Positions 59,747 to 64,000 of a stretch of DNA of 64,000 nucleotides are shown piece by piece. The translations under genes were made by a program, and so were the position numbers. Below the pieces are notes generated by a model. That model was given only the letters and a program-made list of their open reading frames with translations. It made no database searches and had not been told where the DNA came from. This stretch comes from Chitinophaga nivalis (lineage in GTDB: Bacteria > Bacteroidota > Bacteroidia > Chitinophagales > Chitinophagaceae): positions 3,020,301 through 3,084,300 of the forward strand of contig NZ_JAPDNR010000001.1 in the NCBI RefSeq assembly GCF_025989125.1, given 5' to 3'. Within the stretch, counting starts at the first letter, position 1; each line of letters opens with the position of its first letter.

Positions 59747-62566
59747 CTACTGTTGTTTCACGAATTTTTTAGCCAGGATCTTTTTCCCGTCAAGATAAAC
59801 CGTGCAATAATACAGGCCATTGGCCAGCTGTTGCAGGGGGATAGCGGATTGCATATCGGTAATGGTACGTAGCAGTACCGTACGTCCGGCCATATCGGTA
59901 ATCACTACCTGCCGGACATGTGGTTCCTTATCCAGTATATAGAGATGGGTGCTGGCAGGATTCGGGAAGAGGATAATATCACTTTCCATCAGTATCTGTA
60001 TGGACACAGAATCGGAGTAATAATTACGTCCGTCCACGGTTTCCAGGCGCACGCGGTAATTAATAATGCCTTCCCACAGATCGCCATCCAGGTGATTGAA
60101 TGTGGTAGCCTGATTGACAGGCTCCGTACCCAGCGGCTGCCACACGCCATGCGACAGCTTTTCCCAATGTACATTTTTAAGCATATAGGTACTGCCCAGG
60201 CTTAACGACAGGGCTACCTTGTTATCGGTGGTTTTGTCGGCCAGCAGGCTTTTTACATAACAGTCTACACCCTGCCGGGTATAGTTGATGGTGTAGCCTT
60301 TTTCACCGGCCCAGCCGGCAGGTGCTACTGGTGCAACGGCGAAGTAGGGGGTAGCAGTTTGTTGTTTGGCAATAAACACAAAGGTGTCCACCGTTTGTTT
60401 GTAGGGAACGAGGGTAGTGGCTCCCATGGCATATGCCTGGTAGGCGGCCGCGCCGGGAACGGGCGACCAGTACAGCATAACAGAGTCGCTGCAGTTAAAG
60501 CCCACTTTGATATCCGCTGTCGGGGAAATATAAAAGGCCGGGCTGATAAAAGCAGTATCCGGCAACGAAAATTTCAGGAAGGCCTTTTTCAATACATCCG
60601 GTGCACTCCAGTTCCAGGTACCATTTTGTATCGGTATCTGTTGCGCCAGCGTGATCCAGGTGGCACCACTGTCAAGGCTATACGAAAGATCACCAGTGCC
60701 GCTAAACGTCGTTTCCCATTGCAGCTGGGTGAGTTGTCCGGCTGGCAGCACACGGGCAGCTACCGGATTTTGCCATTGGAAGGTGTTTTCCGGTGTGAAG
60801 GCATAGGCCAGATAAAAGGCCTGTGACGCCGATGAGAGGGCATCGGCTTTTACGCTGATCCTGAGCGGTCCTGCCGGTGGTTGGGTAATGCTGATCTGTT
60901 CTGTATTATTTACGTGATCCTGGCCCCGCCAGGCCGTTTTTTTCAGCGAATCGGCAGAGGGGTAGGAACTGAGTATCCAGGGCAGGTATGTGTGGCCGCC
61001 GGCGTCGGTAATGGTCATATCCAGGTCGTTGATCAACGCTTTGGGCGCATCTTTTGTTGCTGCCGGATCATTCCAGCACAGGGTCACCTTTACCTGTTGG
61101 GTACCGGCAGGTACATTGATGTCGAAGGTGCTGGTCTGGCGTGGTGTGGCGGTGCCCTGGCGATATCGGTTTTCCTGTATGGTTTGCATGGCGCCCAGGG
61201 CATGCAGGTTACCATAGCCATGGGTATAGGCTGGCAGCAAACCTTTAGGTAGCCAGGCACTGTTGATGATAATAGCTTTGATCAGGGCGGAAGAAGGAAC
61301 GTTGCCAAAACGTTGCCGCCATGCATCCTGCAGCAAGCCAACAACACCAGATGTCATGGCCGATGCACCGGAAGTACCATCTTCTCCATAGGCCGTCACA
61401 TCTGGTTTGATACGGCCATCATAGGTGGGGCCCCGGGAACTGAGTCTTTCTACTACAAAGCTGCTGCTGGTGCCTCCTACTATCAGTAAATTTTTAGCCT
61501 GTTTGAAGCTGCTGGATAGGTTAGCGACTGCCGGAATGCCCTGGTACCGGCCGCTGGCGGAGGTTTCAGTACCAACATTGCCGGAAGAGGTGACTTGCAC
61601 GAGGGTATCGGTTGTCACGATCAGCTGATCAAAGGCCGCTGACAGGCCATCGTATTTGTTTTCAACTGTTGAACCATAGGAATGGTTCTGCACCGTGATA
61701 CGGTATTGCTGAAAATAACGGTCATCATCTGGAATGAGCCCTATATTATAGCCGCTTGACAGGAGAGATGCTGCGGGAATCACACCTAAGCCTTTGCTGC
61801 CGCTGCTGCCCGCGCCGGCAATAAGGGTAGCCATCGCAGTGGCATGACTATTAAGGGTATTGGAAGCTTTGGCCGAGGCAATATATCTGCCTTGTAAATC
61901 GATGTCTGTGGTATCGAATAAGTCTTCTTTAACGGAAACGGTTATACTTTTTCCCTGTATACCCGGATATTGCTGTTGCGCAATACTGATCCGGTTGATG
62001 ATGCTATTGCTGATGTTGACAATCATTTCTGTCACAGGGCGTCGTATGATGTCGGCGGTGATTACATCCGGTTGCGCAATAAAAGCGGGCCAATCCCGTT
62101 TGCTTACCTGCAATATGGCAATTGCATATTGTTTACTGTCGTATTGCAGGCGGGCATGTTCCAACAGTATGGCGGCATGTTGGTAACCTATCTGCACAGT
62201 AAGACTATCTGTGACCGCCATGTTTTCAAGTGTCTGTAGTAATGTGTTGGTCGCTTTCCAGTTGTTGTTGGCGATATAACTATAGACTGTTTTTTTCAGC
62301 GTAGCACTATCAGCAGGTAATCGTTTCAGGATATAATGATGGCGGGTAAGCGCTTTTATCAGCCCGTATTTGTCCAGTATTTTTTCTATCGGCGCTTCGC
62401 TGAATTTTACAAGAAAAGCGGCAGGATTAGATAGTCGGCCAACGGTATCTGCTGCATAACGAAACAAAATAGAATCGGTAGTCATTTTTTCCCGGGCAGC
62501 AACGAAGTTGCAGCAAATAAGCAGCAAAAGTAATAGGGAAAAGACTTTGGAGGTTATGTGCTTCAT
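59747..62566 (-). CDS. Secreted S8 (subtilisin-like) protease with T9SS sorting domain
   Basis: A 939-residue secreted protein starting at the ATG at 62566 (signal peptide KVFSLLLLLLICCNFVAA). After an N-terminal pro-like region, the peptidase S8 core has the His site in NSHATAMATLIAG, Asn in TSSGNVGTETSASG and the nucleophile in DGTSGASAMTSGVVGLLQ. The first-strand Asp segment reads SITVSVKEDLFDTTDIDLQG rather than the usual DTG form. A jelly-roll/P-like domain (about 490-600) and beta-sandwich repeats follow. The last 75 residues (ILFPNPASTHLYILDKEP through VKQQ) form a type A T9SS sorting domain that directs export and surface attachment. The His, Asn and Ser sites look intact; the Asp is uncertain. 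Confidence 0.9.
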   Translation of the reverse strand: MKHITSKVFSLLLLLLICCNFVAAREKMTTDSILFRYAADTVGRLSNPAAFLVKFSEAPIEKILDKYGLIKALTRHHYILKRLPADSATLKKTVYSYIANNNWKATNTLLQTLENMAVTDSLTVQIGYQHAAILLEHARLQYDSKQYAIAILQVSKRDWPAFIAQPDVITADIIRRPVTEMIVNISNSIINRISIAQQQYPGIQGKSITVSVKEDLFDTTDIDLQGRYIASAKASNTLNSHATAMATLIAGAGSSGSKGLGVIPAASLLSSGYNIGLIPDDDRYFQQYRITVQNHSYGSTVENKYDGLSAAFDQLIVTTDTLVQVTSSGNVGTETSASGRYQGIPAVANLSSSFKQAKNLLIVGGTSSSFVVERLSSRGPTYDGRIKPDVTAYGEDGTSGASAMTSGVVGLLQDAWRQRFGNVPSSALIKAIIINSAWLPKGLLPAYTHGYGNLHALGAMQTIQENRYRQGTATPRQTSTFDINVPAGTQQVKVTLCWNDPAATKDAPKALINDLDMTITDAGGHTYLPWILSSYPSADSLKKTAWRGQDHVNNTEQISITQPPAGPLRISVKADALSSASQAFYLAYAFTPENTFQWQNPVAARVLPAGQLTQLQWETTFSGTGDLSYSLDSGATWITLAQQIPIQNGTWNWSAPDVLKKAFLKFSLPDTAFISPAFYISPTADIKVGFNCSDSVMLYWSPVPGAAAYQAYAMGATTLVPYKQTVDTFVFIAKQQTATPYFAVAPVAPAGWAGEKGYTINYTRQGVDCYVKSLLADKTTDNKVALSLSLGSTYMLKNVHWEKLSHGVWQPLGTEPVNQATTFNHLDGDLWEGIINYRVRLETVDGRNYYSDSVSIQILMESDIILFPNPASTHLYILDKEPHVRQVVITDMAGRTVLLRTITDMQSAIPLQQLANGLYYCTVYLDGKKILAKKFVKQQ

Positions 62567-63082
62567 GTCAGGGTTTAGCAAAATATCAGGATTTCGGATT
62601 AAGTTCGTTATTAAATCTACTCTAATTAATGCTCCGTCGCAATTTTTTATGAGAGAAAAAACAAAATATTTTTTTTAAGTAAACCGAAAGTTGTAATATT
62701 GAAACGTTATATTTGAATTGTAAATATCAACAAAATCTAAACAACGATCTGAAGAGCTGTTTCACAAGAAAGTTAATCTGACAGTTAGTTAATCTGAATA
62801 GAGCAAGTCTGAGATACCGGAGAACACCGGTTTACATGTCATCACCAATCCATTAGAACTATAGGCGGTATACCAGAGCAGGTATGCAGTCCGAATCATG
62901 TCTCAAAAAAGAGAGCACAGGTTTCCTGTATTTTTTTGGGCCGTAAAATAATAACGCTGTGTCGGGAAAGCTTGTAGTGCGGTCACATTACAGCAGCGTG
63001 TAAATGAATTGTTTGCAACATTTGTCTGTTCGCGGGAACAGGCACCGGGATACCTTTTTTTATAAACCCAAAATCTGAATCT
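62567..63082. other. Intergenic region with one possible -7 box and small hairpins
   Basis: A 516-base stretch between divergent genes. TATATTTG at 62708-62715 matches the TAnnTTTG box on the rightward strand; if used, the M57 protease gene would have a leader of about 360 bases. Near 62818-62833 a hairpin of ACCGG and CCGGT is visible, and near 62918-62938 a 5-bp stem (ACAGG/CCTGT) is followed by a T run, a weak terminator shape. I see no gene and no known riboswitch. Confidence 0.4.
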
Positions 63083-63904
63083 ATGAACAAACAAACCCTC
63101 AGTGTGTGCGGCTGTCTGCTCGCTGCCTTCATGATCACTTCCTGTCAGAAAAACGACAAACAACAGGAAAACAAACCTGATCCGGTATCTGCAGAAGTAT
63201 TAGCCCAAATCAAAGCAAATGGCTTCAGCACTGACAATGTACGTAAAACCGACGACGGTTACCTGGTAGAAAACGACATCCTGCTGACCGCAGCGCAATT
63301 GAATGAAAAACCAACTTCGCCTGTTCTCCGCATTGCTGAAGTAGAACAGTACCGCACGAACAACCTGGTATCAGCATTGCCACGCGTTATCAAAGTGAAA
63401 GTTTCTGGCCTGGGTGCTGCTTTTGTGGCTGGTGCCGACACCGCTATTGCCCGTTACAACAGACTGGGACTGCGGATCACATTCTCCCGTATCACTTCCG
63501 GTACGGCTAACATTACCATCCAAGGCTTTAACGAAGGCCCAAGCGGTGGTTACATTACTTTAGGTTCTGCCGGTTTCCCAAGCGGTGGTAATCCTTTCAC
63601 TACTATTAAAATGAACACCAATGCAGCAGCGTATGGCAGCAATCCAAACGTACTGTATGTGGGTTCCGTTATTCAGCATGAAATCGGTCACTGTATCGGT
63701 ATGCGTCATACCGACTACATGAACCGCGCCTACAGCTGTGGCGGTAGTGCTGTAAACGAAGGTGATGGCGGCGTAGGTGCCGTACCTATCCCAGGTACGC
63801 CTACTCAGGCTGATCCTAACTCCTGGATGCTCGCCTGCTCTAATGGCGGCAACCGTACTTTCAATGCCAATGACATCATTGCGTTGAAATACCTGTATCA
63901 ATAA
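63083..63904 (+). CDS. M57-like (dual-action HEIGH) zinc metalloprotease lipoprotein
   Basis: A 273-residue lipoprotein (lipobox MITSCQ, Cys21). The catalytic domain starts near residue 100 and carries SVIQHEIGHCIGMRHTDYMN (HEIGH at 199-203, third His at 209), the elongated zinc site HExxHxxGxxH of metzincin-like M57 proteases. The downstream segment GTPTQADPNSWMLAC and DIIALKYLYQ are also typical. It is probably anchored in the outer membrane and acts on protein substrates outside the cell. Confidence 0.87.
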   Translation: MNKQTLSVCGCLLAAFMITSCQKNDKQQENKPDPVSAEVLAQIKANGFSTDNVRKTDDGYLVENDILLTAAQLNEKPTSPVLRIAEVEQYRTNNLVSALPRVIKVKVSGLGAAFVAGADTAIARYNRLGLRITFSRITSGTANITIQGFNEGPSGGYITLGSAGFPSGGNPFTTIKMNTNAAAYGSNPNVLYVGSVIQHEIGHCIGMRHTDYMNRAYSCGGSAVNEGDGGVGAVPIPGTPTQADPNSWMLACSNGGNRTFNANDIIALKYLYQ

Positions 63905-63933
63905 GAGCACGTAAAAACATTGCAGGATGAACT

Positions 63934-63997
63934 GAATGCAGCGATTTTCCAACAACATGATCAGCAAATCTGTCCGGAATATCTCATCGCTGCATTC
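63934..63997. repeat. 12-bp inverted repeat at the window edge
   Basis: GAATGCAGCGAT (63934-63945) and ATCGCTGCATTC (63986-63997) are exact reverse complements around a 40-nt spacer, just after the protease stop. It may be a long-loop terminator or part of a feature that continues outside. Confidence 0.4.
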
Positions 63998-64000
63998 TGG

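Overview
This window comes from a Bacteroidota chromosome and most resembles Chitinophaga or a relative (family Chitinophagaceae). The evidence is a TonB-dependent receptor with an N-terminal carboxypeptidase-D-like domain, a secreted subtilase with a C-terminal type IX secretion sorting domain, DUF3667, DUF3810, DUF4272 and DUF1080 proteins, and several promoter -7 boxes of the TAnnTTTG type. There is one tRNA pair, and no rRNA or CRISPR array was seen.

Layout. 1-5087 (minus strand): the start of an outer-membrane beta-barrel protein, an OmpR-type two-component system with ATGA-coupled genes, and an IutA-like ferric-siderophore receptor. 5393-11784: a type I restriction-modification locus (hsdR-hsdS-hsdM) and an SMI1/KNR4 protein. 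11937-20236: an integrated element of about 8.3 kb. A 13-bp direct repeat, one copy of which is the 3' end of tRNA-Leu(UAA), brackets it. Inside are a leftward type II-short CBASS operon (CD-NTase, E2-like protein, DUF2188 protein, patatin phospholipase and a putative nucleotide-cyclase-fold protein), a divergent operon (ECF-like sigma factor, 135-aa protein, ImmA/IrrE protease), a decayed serine recombinase and a broken Cys-motif gene. 20225-64000: mostly core genome, with tRNA-Leu, tRNA-Gly, crotonase, tex, mazG, two large sensor kinases, yceD-rpmF-plsX, fructosamine kinase, arginase, acyl-CoA dehydrogenase, a YggS-family protein, a thioredoxin-like protein, an RNA ligase + HD-Pnk repair pair, dcd, a phosphopantetheinyl transferase, aroK, ftsK, lolA, lpdA, a T9SS subtilase and an M57-type metalloprotease.

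The most interesting part is the CBASS element. CBASS systems are known to be controlled by a repressor plus an ImmA/IrrE protease (CapH/CapP). Here the protease is instead encoded with a sigma factor and a small protein of unknown function. The 175-bp divergent region contains a two-tier mirror-symmetric sequence that places the same pair of boxes (TGGCTAAAA, 11 bp, GGAGTATAT) facing each operon. My inference is a protease-released sigma factor that switches on both its own operon and CBASS. The sequence supports the arrangement; the mechanism is untested.
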